Position numbers and translations under genes: made by a program. Below the pieces are notes generated by a model. It had not been told where the DNA came from. It did not search any database and saw only the letters and a list, made by a program, of their open reading frames with translations. This document shows, in pieces, positions 1-13,108 of a stretch of 64,000 bases of DNA (positions are counted from its first letter, which is position 1; every line of letters starts with the position of its first letter). Origin of the DNA: Triplophysa rosa (lineage: Eukaryota; Chordata; Actinopteri; Cypriniformes; Nemacheilidae); contig NC_079890.1 of the NCBI RefSeq assembly GCF_024868665.1, forward strand, positions 3,094,093 through 3,158,092, written 5' to 3'.

Positions 1-2077
1 GGAGTGAGCCGTTGGTTGCAATTCGCAACCTCACCACTAGATGCCGCTAAATTTCATACACTGGACCTGTCCACAGAGGATAATTTTGTGACTGTTGTTG
101 CTTTGTTTACATATATTTCTATCAGGATAAGGTACAATGTCATCTTGCTTCAACAGCAATGACTGAAACACACCTGAATTTGTAATGACATACAAACATC
201 GCGGAAAGTCGTGCAATAATTTAGTGAAAAAATCCATTAAAAATGCAATTTAGCTGACTACAAGATCGCTGCGTACATTTCCATATTTGTGGTCATACAC
301 TGAATTACCAATGCACTTGCTGCTATGTCATGTGACCTCACAGCTAATCAACCATTCGGGTACATGTCAGTCGGCCAATCAGAATGCTCTGTTCTTCACC
401 GGCACTTAATTTGGGCGTCTGGGGAATATGAGTCATATATTATCTGTCACAGCATGCCTGTGGGGTAATTACTCAGTTATGAGGGTCATTTTTAGCCAAA
501 AATATGTTCGCATTTCTCTCTCATTTTTACACCCATAAAAATGCATTCATTAAAAAAACACTTGCGTAATCGTCACCGTTTTCTATTTTTTACCTTTGCC
601 CTTGGCCAACACGCCACCGAAATCGCATACACGTAAACTCGCACACAAACGCACACGGTAAACATACCAAAACTCCTTGGCAGGCACAAGAGCACACACT
701 GTTTATAGAAACCTGTAATTCACACTGGACTGCTTTCTGTCCGATAAGAAGGTTATTTCCCATATCTGCCAAACTTTAATAACTTCACGCAAATTTTAAA
801 CGTCGCGTAACAATCATTCTGTACCTAAATATTTTTTCTATCATTTTTAGATTGATCGATTTTCTCTAATTACTGTATATTACACGCGATTAACTGTTAT
901 ATAATATTATTATGTGGACATGAAACTGTAGCTACTGATGTCAGAAATATGCTTTTCTCTCATCTTCATCTGTATCTGTAGAGACTCTCAGAGGCTTCCT
1001 TGAATAATCCACTGATGTTAAATGAGCACCAGCATCCTCAGGCCTCTTCAGATCTCAACTACATCCTCCTCACTGTACACTTGTGGCCCAGCATGCACTA
1101 ACAAACACACCAATCACAAATCTCAGCGAGTGTGTTGGAGTGTGGGTAGGCATTATCCATCATGGTTGTGTGCCAGTTATAAATTAAACAGAGAATTGTA
1201 AGTGCATAACAGTAAACTTATTTTCTTACAAACTGAGAGACGAGATTATTTGTGTGATAATTGACAACATGCCACAGTTCATTATGTTCATCAACATCAC
1301 ACAGTTCTGGTTACACGTGCAGTGAACAGGTCTATCCTCTTCTCCATTGCTCATCTAACATACCTTTGAACATGACGTACAAGGAACTAGCCAATCAGAG
1401 CGCTTGTTACATCTCTCTCGCCATAGCTCATTTGCATTGTTTAACCTCGTTTTACCAATGCAAAGACCCAAAGTGTCAGGGAAATGCTAAATGGAGAGGC
1501 TAAAAGGAAAAGCTAAAGGACTGAACTAATCGAATAGCAAATCGGAAAAGGAAAGGCAGCATGGAAATGGAAACGCAAATCGGAAAAGAAATCGCCTTTT
1601 AAATGACTGATTAAAGTAGTTTAATTTGTAAATCCAATTATTTATTCCTCTTCTTAAATCGCATTTTCAAATACATTTTGAAATTCCACTATTTATTTAG
1701 GAATTAATTAATGCACTTTAAAACGATGTACTTATTGAGTGTTTTATGTTGTTTTTTTAAATTCCCTTTTTAATTTTAAGTATTTATTGATGGATTAATA
1801 TTTCATTATTAATTTTTTTTATAATCACGCTTTTTATTGCCCATTAAAACGTTAAATAATGAATGACTTTATCAATTCGCCTATTTATATTTGGATATGA
1901 AGTTGTAAACAAATGTATTAATGCCTATTTTTATTGTAGAATTACTTATTAACTATGAAATGCTTTATTACTTTACACATGACTCTTCCGGTCCTCCATA
2001 GTTCATAGGCAGGTGGACATTCGTGATGCTTCTCCAATTGACTTTAAGTAGCTGCGTACTTACTGCAATGTTCCCTA
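1..2077. other. Intergenic, AT-rich
   Basis: No gene recognised. Open frames are short, lack homology I recognise and have no flanking splice signals. The stretch 1500-2000 is very AT-rich with many short A and T runs. Confidence 0.6.
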
Positions 2078-3500
2078 TCAAAAGCTACTCTCAATGCTGC
2101 GTTTCAAAACGCTATGGGAGAACATTCTTTGTTCGACCGGTTGTGAAGCACGTGTGCCAAACACGCCAAAAATTGGAATAAATAACCTCGGTGGGTGACG
2201 TAATTAATTACACACACCTGAGGTCTATAAATATGCCTGAAACGGACATATCCTCAGGTTTCTTTGTCTTCAAGGTCCCCATGGTGTGTGTGTCTCTCTT
2301 GTTGTGAAAAGAAATCTTCTCTTTAGGGTTTATTTAAACTAAGAAAGAAAAAAGTGAGTATATACTGTATATAACATGGCCGATTCGGATAGGAGGTGTG
2401 TACTTCCCTGTGAGAGGCTCATCCCCGATGACAATCACCATGAGTTTTGCTTTGAGTGTTTGGGGGCTGCCCTCGGGCTCGAGGGAGAGTGTGAACTCTG
2501 TGATGCCTTAGGCATTCAGGTACTTCGTGCTCGGCTCGCATTTTTTAAGCAGAGCCGAGCCGCCTCTCCCTAGTTGCCTTCCTGGGGATCTGGCCGAGGC
2601 GCGTGAGTCGGGTCCATCCGCTTCTCTCGCACGCTCGCCGGACCGCGGGGTCCTCTTCAGATCGGGCGGAAGGTTGCGGCATCCCTTGCTTCTGCGGATT
2701 TATACCTCTCGCGATGTCAATGCGCTTGAGGACTTGCTCGGGGTGGTGACTCGGGCAGTCGATAGACTTAAGCTGGACTGGCCGCAGGAGCAAGAAGCCC
2801 CCAAATGCTCCAAGCTAGACGACAGGTTTCTGTCAGGTGGCCCTGGGGATGGGCCCCAGCTTCGGGCTCTCCCATCTTCCTGCGATCTTCACGACGAGGT
2901 AACTCGCTCGTGGGGTAAGCCCTATTTGTCCCTTGTCTTTGTGCTTTCAACGTCGATTTATTCAACTATCATTGAAGCAAAGCCACGGGGCTACACGATG
3001 ATGCCCCACGTGGACGAGACGCTGCTTCTGTCCTTGAGTCGACATCCCAGAGCCACGTCTGAGGCCTCTTCAATATCTGTGCGCACACAACCTTGGAGGG
3101 TCCAGACACTTCCAGTGCGGCGCCGTTGGTATTCTCGTTCCCATAGCGTTTTGAAACGCAGCATCGAGAGTAGCTTTTGATCTCGGGTTACTTGGCTGTA
3201 ACCCTGTTCCCTGAAAAAGCGGGAACGAGATGCTGCGCCTCAATGCCGCACTGTGGGCGTGCCTTCAGACGTCCGTTCAGACAAAGTTTGAACCTGAGGA
3301 TATGTCCGTTTCATGCATATTTATAGACCTCGGGTGTGTGTAATTAATTACGTCACCCACCGAGGTTATTTATTCCAATTTTGGGCGTGTTTGGCACACG
3401 TGCTTCACAACCGGTCGAACAAAGAATGTTCTCCCATAGCGTTTTGAAACGCAGCATCTCATTCCCGCTTTTTCAGGGAACAGGGTTACAGCCAAGTAAC
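2078..3500 (+). mobile_element. DIRS-like retroelement, internally deleted, with ITRs and ICR
   Basis: Left inverted terminal repeat about 2078-2270 and right about 3277-3500 are inverted copies (shared segments include cctcaggtt/aacctgagg and aaccggtcgaaca). Just inside the right repeat lies a two-part internal complementary region. 3140-3180 is complementary to the outer left end (2078-2125), and 3181-3236 is complementary to the outer right end (3452-3505). This inverted-ITR plus ICR layout is specific to DIRS-type tyrosine-recombinase retroelements. Only a gag-like stretch lies between; reverse transcriptase, RNase H, methyltransferase-like and tyrosine recombinase regions are missing, so the copy is non-autonomous. 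DIRS elements make no target duplication and none was seen. Full fish DIRS copies are several kb; this one is about 1.4 kb. Confidence 0.85.
2376..3060 (+). pseudogene. DIRS gag-like remnant, frameshifted and truncated
   Basis: The first frame starts with ATG at 2376 and runs to 2573. It carries a Cys/His-rich segment (residues about 8-43: CVLPCERL, HHEFCFECLG, CELC) like the N-terminal zinc-binding part of fish DIRS gag. The homology then continues in another frame from about 2527 to 3060, with the family-typical stretches DLLGVVTRAVDRLKLDWP, SKLDDRFL, DLHDEVTRSWGKPY and YTMMPHVDETL. After that point the family sequence stops and the ICR follows, so the 3' half of gag and all of pol are gone. 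Family assignment is from memory of fish DIRS proteins. Confidence 0.75.
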
Positions 3501-3506
3501 CAGAGA

Positions 3507-5800
3507 CGTTCAATCTGAATCTTTTGAACATGGATGTGAATCATGATATAGAATATTATATTATATAAAAAAATGTATATAAAAAAGAATCATATTAAAA
3601 ATAATTATACTGATTATCAAATAAATTAACACATCACACAGAAATAAATACTTTCAGACATGTACTAACATCCAGCATTTATTTTTAGCATGGACAGAGG
3701 CTTCATATTTCCTTTATTCTAGTCCAGCAGATGCTTTGAAACATCAGGCTCTCTCTGGACCGCAATGTTTGGGTTGACCCTGAACTACAGGGCCGGTGGG
3801 AGACATTCTGCTGGAGAGGGACAGACTGCGAATAAAAAAAAATCGAATTAATTACGAACTCCTGTTTCTGTGAATTTCCAGCACATCAGACAAGCTATCA
3901 GTGTCAAACAGAAAGTGGCATCGGTACATTACGATTCTGTAGACACTAATGAGAATGTGCTTTTCACTTCCACTCCCAAAGTGAATTCTGATTTTCACAA
4001 ATAAAGCAAAAGGCTCTTTGTTGAGGTCTCTGTGTAGACCACCCTGTACAGTAGAGACAAAGCAAACAGCAGGAGCACAACGTTGTGCACCAGCAGTGAG
4101 CAGACTACAGATGAAGCTCGGGGTCCTGACGGGGTCCACACTAGCCAGAAGAATGGGGGGTTGTTTGTGTGTGTGTGTGTGTGTGTGTGCCGCACAGGTG
4201 GGGAATAAGACTCGTTTGTTGTCTTTGTATCTGTCTGGGACTGAAAACTCAACTTCATGCATACATTCATCTCATACCGACAACATAACACACCCTAGAA
4301 AATGCCCCAGCAAGAATCAATGTAGCAGCCACCATGAACACCCTAGCAACTGCCTAGCAACCAGCCAAAACATCACCAAACCATGTTCGGTGATCTGTAT
4401 ATAATAGCAGTGTCAAAACAAAAATGTACTTTAATTGACAAAACTTTAATATCTGACAACTGTTACAATAAAACGTTAAACGTACATATACAAATATACA
4501 AAATAATCTCACGGAACTCAATTTTACAAGGTGGCTAATTCATATGAATTTATATACTGTCATTCGTACATTGGTACAATCCGCTTTCGTGTCGGTGAAG
4601 TTAGTTTTAGGCGTGAGATTATCAGCAATAAAAAGCGATACACCCGTGCATCAAACGCACCGCCATTACATCATTATTACTTCCTGTCATTTCTCATTCA
4701 GGTCCCGGCACATGCCACGTCATTCAAATGCTTGTTATCCGTAACAGACAGACATAACCGTGTGCAAAACGGGCAATGACGTCATGCAGTCCTTTCACAG
4801 ACTGACCACTGAGCCCGAGTCATGAGATACACAATCACTGAAACTAAATTACTACATTGCATATTCGGTCCCTGCTGCTTTCGCCTCTTTCTTTTAGTAT
4901 TCAAGACTGCGACTGTCATCTGCGATTTTGCCCAGACTGACAGACAGCGGACAGGTGGAGAACATCCAGTGAAGCATCTGATATGAAAGCACTCTGTTTT
5001 CAGGCTTTAAGTAATTCAAGTATCGATGCTTTTTAATGCATTCATAATGAAGCTCGACGCCAAGATTTGCTTATTACATTACAGCATATATTACAGATTT
5101 TACAAAATGTAAGAGGTGAGCATGAGATTTAGCTTTTAAAACAGTTTCTTGAATAAATTAGACGATATGGCATTTAGGTGGTCGGCATTAATAGCAATGG
5201 ACTGCATTGTGAAAATAGCATTTAATATACACTAAAATGTGAACTGGAAGACAGTTAAGTACATTTGTGCTCACTCAGAATATATATTGTGTTTCTTTTA
5301 TCACTGCGCATACATTAAGCCGCCCAGGACGCATTCTGTATTCTGATGCCACTACTTACGGATTGTTGTCTATAGACACATGCAGACAGATACCTTTTCA
5401 TTTAAATGTATATTTATGCATTAGGTAGACGTATAGTGTATTTAAACTATTCATTTTCTTAGAACTTGTGCTTTCTAGAATCAAAAACATGACCTTGGAG
5501 ACACTAATTGCACGTTTCGCTATGTTTAGTCTCACGCACGAGTGCACTGAAGATCACTGAAGAAATCTTTATTATGGTCACAATCCAGTCTGTTTGTCCT
5601 GCGTATTATGGACTTTTACATTACTTCCTGTCCTGTGCCATGTTTTGTAGTCCTTTGTAGTTTTTCGTGTTAATTGGTATTTCCCGGTTGTTTCTTGTCA
5701 TCTTGTTAAGCTTGTTCTTCCACGTGTATGTACAGCCCTTGTGTTTCAGTTGTGTTTTGTCAGTCGTTGATGTTTTGTGTTCTTTGTTATCCTTGTGACC
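3507..5800. other. Intergenic with short repeats
   Basis: No gene recognised. It includes a (GT)n microsatellite at about 4163-4190 and a short run related to the common fish CTAGCAAC minisatellite at about 4290-4380 (repeated caccctag/ctagcaac words). The rest is unremarkable AT-rich DNA. Confidence 0.5.
4163..4190. repeat. (GT)n microsatellite
   Basis: Uninterrupted GT dinucleotide run. It produces spurious Val/Cys and Thr/His open frames on both strands. Confidence 0.9.
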
Positions 5801-5802
5801 AG

Positions 5803-5890
5803 GGGTGTATTCCAGAAAGCAGGGTTAATTTACCACCAGTTTAACCCAAAACCTGCTTACCCTGATCATTCATGGCAACACATCCTCACT
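5803..5890. repeat. One end of a DNA transposon, Harbinger-like
   Basis: Begins ggggtgtattccagaaagca, a terminal sequence common in fish genomes and usually paired with an inverted copy. I could not find the matching inverted end nearby, so this is a truncated or diverged copy. Family label is from memory. Confidence 0.35.
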
Positions 5891-5899
5891 CCCGACTCG

Positions 5900-8800
5900 T
5901 CACATATTTATGCTCGGTCAGCGCCCTTCGGCGTCACTTTTGAACACGCAGGGTACCCCTTTAGCGTCGTCTTTTGACAGGTTGTTCATGTCGGTTCCAA
6001 AACACCTGATAAGAGTTAGTTCAATCAACCTCCCGAAAGATACCCAGAGTTAACGCACGCTCACAGAAACAACATGAAGACATTGTCAATGGATCACAAA
6101 TTTCACGAGTCACCATGGAAACGGCCGGGAAAATTCAAGTTTTTTGACTGTAAAACAACGTTATAAATCAGAGGTGTTTTTCACAGAAGACTTAAATCTG
6201 CATCAGTGTATAAAGTGCGGGATAAAGAAAAGGTTATGTGTTTATAAAACTATAAACGCTATAAATTAATTATGATTATTAATTAAGTATATACATATTT
6301 AAACTATATGCACTATTTTTATACTATAATATTTCAAATCTATACTCATCATGGCTATCTTTGTTACATAAACCGTAGATTTGTTGAGATCTTTGTAACT
6401 GTTAATTGAACGTGTCTCCCATGGTATTTTACCAAAATTGGGTTGTGTATATGTATTTGATCACATTGCTAATTTTGAAGGCAGTATTAAACCTCTTTTT
6501 TGTTCCTTCTCTGTATGTTCCTTAAAAAAATCGACCTTTATTTGGTTTTCTGAAAAATTACTTTGCATTGTATCAGCTTTATTTGCAACAGTTGCTGATG
6601 TAGTCATATTAATGGAGACTCTTTTAATTCTAGAAACTACATTGGTCATAATTTAGGAAAAATTTGTGTAATGCTTTTCAGTACACTACACTATGTATGA
6701 TAATTAATTTGCAGCAGAGGATGAAGGTAGAGGTTTAAAATGTTAGGCCCAGTCACATGTCCAATATATCACGTAACCTATAAATATCCCTTTCAAATAC
6801 ACAAAAAAAGTTAGTTTTTTTTTTACTTTGTTTGCTAAAAGGCCATGGGTTTCCAAATGTTTAAAGAGGTGGAAACGGCCTATCCTGAAAGGCTAATTGT
6901 AATTTGGAGAAAGGCCTTTCGATACTAAACTGTAGGAGGAGGCTGAGGATCAGAAAGACATTTTTAAGGAATATAGTCAGTATGAAAAACCTCCTAATCG
7001 AACCCATCAACCAGTTTCATTAAGACATTAATTAGTATTTAATATTAACAATACCTCACAATGTGCTCTCCGGTTTAACCATACTTGCTGGGAGGTTTGC
7101 TCAAACGCACGCACGCACACGCAGCAATGAATTCAGGTCAACATCATTATTCATTATTGGGTTATGAATAATGTTATTTGGGGTGTGTGTGTGACTAAAC
7201 ATTTGTGTCTTTCACTGTGTGTTGTGTGTTGTTGGCATACCTGTCAGTCTGTCTGAGAATAGATGTGTCTCACCATCTGTTCCTTGATGTGTGTGTGCAT
7301 GTGTCAATGTGTGTCTTTCTATCATTCTCTGTGTTTGTCTCGCTCTCTCTTTTATTTGTGTGTGTTTGTGTGCCTCTCAATGTGTGTGTGTCTTTCATTT
7401 ATGTGTGTGTGTGTGTGTACTGTCTCTCTTACATTTCTTAGTGTGTGTGTGTGCATGTGTCTTTCTATCATTTCTGTTTGTTTGTGAGTATGTCTCTCTC
7501 TCTCTCTCTCTCGTGTGTGGTGAGATGATCTGTCTATTGTACCTGCTTGTCATGGTACACATCTCTGTGTGTTTTCAGTTCTGAGGTAATTCTGAGTAGG
7601 ATGTGTTACAATATACCGGTATGGACAATAACCGTGATACTTGATGTACCGTGACTAAAACATGATCATCGATACCTTGTTTATTTTACACACACGTGAT
7701 AATATCGCAAATAATTCCGCACTCATTTAAACTTTTGCCTTAAAGGCCCCAATGGTTATGAACTCTGCCTTACTACACTAGTATGTTGTAAACTTATTTG
7801 CAACAAAAAAAGAGAAAACACAAAATGTATAACACAATAATGTATCTCCTCAGAAAAAAACTGTTTAACAGACTTTGCTTTGTCAAAGGCAATGTACTTT
7901 ACAAACTTTCTTAATTCCTTTGCTTTAGATGAAAGCATCTGACATGAATAAATAAAAAAGTGTATTATCTCCGTCCTCACCCTCTTCATCACAGTCTTTG
8001 ATTTGTCAGCACGCTCTACCAAACATTTGCTACTGTGATATTCACAATGTAAAAATTCAGCTCAATCTGTAAAACGTGGTGTTGACAGTGCTGATGTCAT
8101 GTCCGAAGCATCCGCCTTACAGATGAATGTAAAAGTATCGGGAAGAATTGTATAAACAAGCACAAGACGAGCTAACTACAGATTTACACCCCTAACCTAC
8201 TAGTACATTTCAATTTAGCACAATTTGTGCCGCGGACGTGAATGATACCTCAAGGACAATTTGTGCAATAAAGAAATTATATTTTAAAAGATGATATGAT
8301 GATATAAACACGCAGCATATTGCAAAAGAATTGCTAGGGTGAAACTTACTTCTGATCGACTGTACTCCTGTTAACTACTAGATGGAAAATGTAATTTACT
8401 GTACATGCAGTTTTACATCCTGAAAACATGACATCATTTTACAAGAAGAGTATCACTTTTAATTTGGGGGGGCTGATCAAAAAATCTTCCCGTGTTAAAA
8501 ACATCTGGCCTCTTGTGTCTCACTGCGATATTTTAAGTTTTTATTAACTGCTGTCTGACTCCCGCTTGTGTCACTTACTGCCAACCATGTAAAATTTACA
8601 AAGGGCCCATAAATTCAAGCTGCCCAGACTGTGCTACTGACCTCTCTCTCTTTCTCTGTCCTTTTGCCTGGTTTTCTAACACAAGTTCACACAGACATCA
8701 GAATGGACGGAACGTTTAAAGGTACAACACCCCCAAAATTACACTTGTGTCATCATTGACGCAATGACATACTGCTATATTCTAGGTGAACAAACCATCA

Positions 8801-9645
8801 TTTATGCAATTTACCCAAAGCTCTGTCATCTTCATCTTCAAAAAATGCGCATTATCTTTCTATATAATAGCATACAGTGCCCAGGGGAATACGTTGTATA
8901 CATCTTTTCTTGATGCTCTTATTGTACGTCTTTTTGTAGCTTTCGTAGCTTTTCAGAAAGTCACTTATTGTTTTTGGAGAAAAAGTAGGTCAGAGATTCT
9001 GCAAAACATCTCTTGTGTACCGCGAGAGAAAGTAAGCCGTACGGATTTGGTGAAACCTTTGGTGAGTAAATTATGACCGAATTCCCATTTTTGGGTGAAC
9101 TTTTCCTTTGAAATGTAGACAGATCACACATATCCCTGCTGGCTTGTCTGTTACCATAAAAAACAAGATCTTTCATTCAGACGCAGACATTTATTCAGGC
9201 CAGAGCTCTAAATATTTAAACAGCGTTCCTGACATGATAAATGCAACCAAATATTACTGATATTACGGACGTCAGCTATCCACATTCCCCTGCATAACTT
9301 GTATATAACACAGTATAATTTGTATATAGCACATCTGTACATACAATATACTGTCTATTGTCCTTTTGTCTAATATTGTCCTTTTTGTCAAAATGTGTAT
9401 TGTCTCTCACATATTTATTTTTTACGTTTTGTTACCTGTGCCTTGTCACTTTTTTTAACCTGTATGTGCACTGGAAGCTTCTGTCACTAAGACAAATTCC
9501 TTGCGTGTCCAAGCACACATGGCAATAAAGCTCTTTCTGATTCTGATTATATCAAAATGGACAGTATGCGGAATTCGTTGGAAGAAAATGTTTCCGTCCA
9601 AAGAGAATGCTTGACAATCCAGCAGCCCTCCATCTCACCCCCATC
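5900..9645. other. Intergenic with simple repeats and repeat remnants
   Basis: No gene recognised. 7170-7515 is a degenerate GT/TC-rich tract. About 7610-7690 resembles one end of a hAT-type MITE (accggtat and accgtgat words) without a clear partner. About 8715-9112 may be a diverged copy of the TTAA family, with ttaaaggtacaac on the left and tgggtgaacttttccttt on the right. Confidence 0.5.
7170..7515. repeat. Degenerate GT/TC-rich low-complexity tract
   Basis: Long run of tgtgtg and tctctc blocks with interruptions. All three forward frames stay open through it, which is a composition artefact and not coding. Confidence 0.85.
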
Positions 9646-9886
9646 CAGGGCTGGACTGGGAAGAAAAATCGGCCCTGGCATTTTTAGGCCCGCATCGGCC
9701 CTCCACCGAATCTGTCGACGGGGGTAGGGGATGGGGAGTACATGCATACGTGTCTTTTGCATTCGCGTTGCGTGCATTCGCATTTATAATACGTCCGTCA
9801 AAGCGGCCACCGCCTCCGTTACGGCCCCATACGTTAGCGGCCCACGGGGAAAACGCCCGGTGCGCCAGATGGCCAGTCCGCCCCTG
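9646..9886. mobile_element. hAT-type MITE, CAGGGCTGGACTGG family, copy 1
   Basis: Terminal inverted repeats cagggctggactgg and ccagtccgcccctg are flanked by a perfect 8-bp duplication, cccccatc, at 9638-9645 and 9887-9894. The 241-bp element has no coding capacity. It contains one copy of a 34-bp unit (about 9811-9844) that is tandemly expanded in the second copy at 25874-26242. The 8-bp duplication and TIR start fit the hAT superfamily. Confidence 0.9.
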
Positions 9887-9894
9887 CCCCCATC

Positions 9895-12679
9895 TCTTTA
9901 TATCTACTTCTTTTTCCATCAATCCCCCTTTTTAGTCTCGCTTCTTGCACTTTCTCTGTTTCCCCATTCGCTCCAAAATCCTTTCTCTCTCAACATCAAG
10001 ACAAAGCACTGCTGCCACGGCTTGAAGCTTTCCACAATCATTTCCCCCTTTTCAAATCCATTCATCACTATTTTGCTCTTCTCCAATATTCCCGTCTGAA
10101 ATCTGCCTTACTGATCCCTTTCTCTTTTTGTGTTTCCATACTATTTTTCTTTTTTTTCACACATTAGATGTGCATTATATGTTGTAATTTAAACAATAAA
10201 CAAGTTCAATTAAAACATTCTGAAAAAAACAGTTGGATGTTCTCCAATGAGAAAAAAAAAATCATTGACTACGTTTACATGTGTAGCAATAATGCGATTA
10301 TTTCCAATAATCAAAGTAAGGACTTAATCGCAGTAACATGTTTACATGAAAACACCTGCTCCCGTTTACAGGGAAGTTTTATTAGTCCAATTTTTTGCTA
10401 TAATACACAGCACAAACCATGATCTCAGCTACAGTATTGCTATCGTTTCAATATATTCGCGTTAAATGCAAAACACTGTTATGTGGATGTATTTTACTCT
10501 GCAATGGTGGTGTGCGCTGTCATCGCGTTCGTGTTGTTTCTGTGTGAAGATATTAAGGAGCAGAGACTGCTGACAGCAAGTTGTGCTGACGGTAAAACTT
10601 CAGATTGTCATGCTCAGTGTAATTAGTTACTGTAATTTAATTACGTTTCCCTTAAAAAAGTAAAGTAAGGGATTACTCTTATTTTTTCTGTAATTTAATT
10701 AGTTACTTTGGATGTAATTGAACTAAATACTGTGTAATCATCCAGGTGGATGCTGCACACTGGTTTGATGAGAGACACCCCCCCCCATATGATTGTAAAG
10801 CACTTTGGGTGTACAGCAATACACAATAAAGCGCTATATAAATGCCTCATTCATTCATTATTTCATTCATAATGTATACAATAGTGGAATTGACATTAAA
10901 ATTCAAAGTCTAACTTTAAAATGCATGCATTAATGTATCTTTCTCACATTTGTAATACTTCAGTCAGTTAATAAGAGTACTTCATGAAGTTTTATATTAT
11001 TTATTTATTTATTTGAATGAATTAAGAGTTGTTTCATGTCTATCCTTGAATCACTTAACTAATGAAGGTTGGTATAGGACAGGGGTGTTCAACTACTTTT
11101 CTTTGAGGGCCAGATTGCAAAAGTATAAATAGGATGCGGGCCAGTTTTTTCCCATATCACCATTTCTTCTGTTATTTATTGCATTTTGTTCCTTTAATAC
11201 TGTTTTTGTTGCTGTTACTTCAAATATATTAAAACATGCACACAAATATTGCATCCTGTATTTGTGCCTATTCATTACATTTAATTGAAATGGATATTGT
11301 GTTTTTAATTGTATTTTATATTCCTTAATGCTTTAGTTTACCCCAAAATTAAATTGCTGATAATTTACTCCTCCCCAGTCCTCCAGTAGCCTACCCCAAA
11401 GATGTGGGTGGCATTGTTTTTTCAATAAGATATTTATATTGATATTTGGCTGAATTAATAAAAGTGAAAAACGCTAATACATTCAGCACAAAAGTAATCC
11501 CTGCCTCTTGACGTTTAATTGGCATCTTACAACGCAAATCAACTGAACGCTATTATCGAATCTTCAGGGGAATTCCAATTGGATTCATGTGCCCCACGCA
11601 CTTCGAAGGGCAGATCCTTTGAAGTGCAAGTTCTGGAGGGAGATGGGAATGCGATAGCTACTGCTGATTGGACGACACTCCTGTCAATCAAGATATCCAG
11701 GACGCTCAGTATGAGGAAGGACATTCGTATGTGATACAGAGCAGATGATTAACGTTCAAAGGCCACATTTTGTTAATAAAGTTAAAACGGGCTCATCTTG
11801 CATTAGGAGTAGATGCGTGTCCGGTGCGCTACTGTTTCTGGTTGCATGAGCAGTGTTAACCAAACAACATTAGCCCCTATTGACTTCCACTGTATGGACA
11901 CAAAACCACAAAGACATTTCTCAAAATAACTTCTTTTGTGTTCCACTGAAGAAAGAGTCATATACAGCTTTTGAGCAACATGAGGGTGAATAAATGATGA
12001 CGGAATTTTTATTTTGGATGAAAAATCCCTTAAATGCCAATAGGAGTCTCATATCAGATATATCACCAGCACATTAAAACCTATTGTGGATTTAATGCTG
12101 TAGACAAAACTGATTATTTGTTTATTTTTAAACACAAATCTTCTGCTGTGTGTGAATGGAAAATAAGATATTTGACAAGGAAAACACCGTGTCTGCTTTG
12201 ACTAAGTGAACTGGATTAGTAGTTTTGAGACCATGATGACAATTTTAAGGACGGACGAAGAACAAACTGACAGCTCGAGGATAATCGCGTGTTCCCATGT
12301 GGTCTCCGCTCAGTATCTCAGTGACTTGCCCAGCGATAGTCTTTCAGTGCCGGTGTGCCATCAGCGATAAGAACATATATGAGACACTGACAAAGGTCAT
12401 CTTTGACAGAGGCAAGATTTCAATCATATCAGATAATTTCACACCCCTTAAACCTGTCTAGCTGTTAAAGTCTGCCCGTGCCTCTGGACTACCTCACACG
12501 TGTGATATCACCCAGCAATAATTCACTGTTAAATTTATGAAATATTCTAATTTTAACGTACTCTCAACCCAAATGCACATCATGCGAGTTTCGAGCAAGA
12601 TAATGACAGTTACCGCTGTTAGCAGAAGAGCTTTGACATATTGGAGATTGGATGCAGGGCCGTCTCCAGGATAGTGATC
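9895..12679. other. Intergenic with repeat remnants
   Basis: No gene recognised. 10265-10410 resembles the repeat at 18819-19050 (cgtttacatg, ataatgcgattat, taatcgcagtaa). 10615-10740 has ttagttac-type repeat words. 10743-10850 is a LINE-type 3' tail. 11860-12035 is a partial copy of the TTAA MITE family. Confidence 0.5.
10743..10850 (+). repeat. LINE/SINE 3' tail fragment, L2-like
   Basis: Contains tggatgctgcacactggt and gtaaagcactttgggtgt followed by aaagcgctatataaatg and then catt repeats. This is the usual fish L2-type 3' end with a short tandem tail. There is no coding sequence upstream, so it is a 5'-truncated copy. Confidence 0.6.
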
Positions 12680-13108
12680 TTAAAGGGATGGTTCATCCAA
12701 AAATGAAAAATCTGTCATCAATTACTCACCGTCAGGTTGTTTCAAACCTGTATACATTTCTTTGTTCCAATGAACACAGAGAAAGATATTTGGAAGAATG
12801 TTAGCAATTTTCAGTTCTGGGACATCATCCACTACCATAGTAGGAAAAAAAATCGTGTTTTTTTGTTCTGTTGAACACATGAGATATTTTGAAGAATTTA
12901 GCAAAAAACAAAAAGCTCACGGGCACCTTTGGCTACCGTGTAATTCTTCCTACTATGGTAGTCAAATGCTGTCCCGGGACTGAAAATGACTAACATTCTT
13001 CCAAATATATTTCTTTGCGTTCATCGGAACAAAGTAATTTATACAGGTATGAAATTACACGAGCGTGAGTAAATGATGACAGAATTTTTGGATGAACTAT
13101 CCCTTTAA
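12680..13108. mobile_element. TTAA-flanked palindromic MITE (ttaaagggatggttcatcc family)
   Basis: Both ends are inverted copies: ttaaagggatggttcatcc on the left and ggatgaactatccctttaa on the right, each with TTAA outside. The interior is also inverted (agaatgttagcaattttcag against gactaacattcttccaaat; actaccatagtagg against cctactatggtagt). No transposase is present. TTAA target use fits piggyBac- or Kolobok-type mobilisation; which one I cannot say. Confidence 0.8.

Noticed and set aside
4018..4404. 128-codon open frame across the GT repeat, and opposite-strand frames
   Set aside because: Open only because the dinucleotide run has no stops; no homology, splice sites or codon bias.
7205..7584. 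Three overlapping Cys/Val-rich frames
   Set aside because: Composition artefact of a GT/TC-rich tract.
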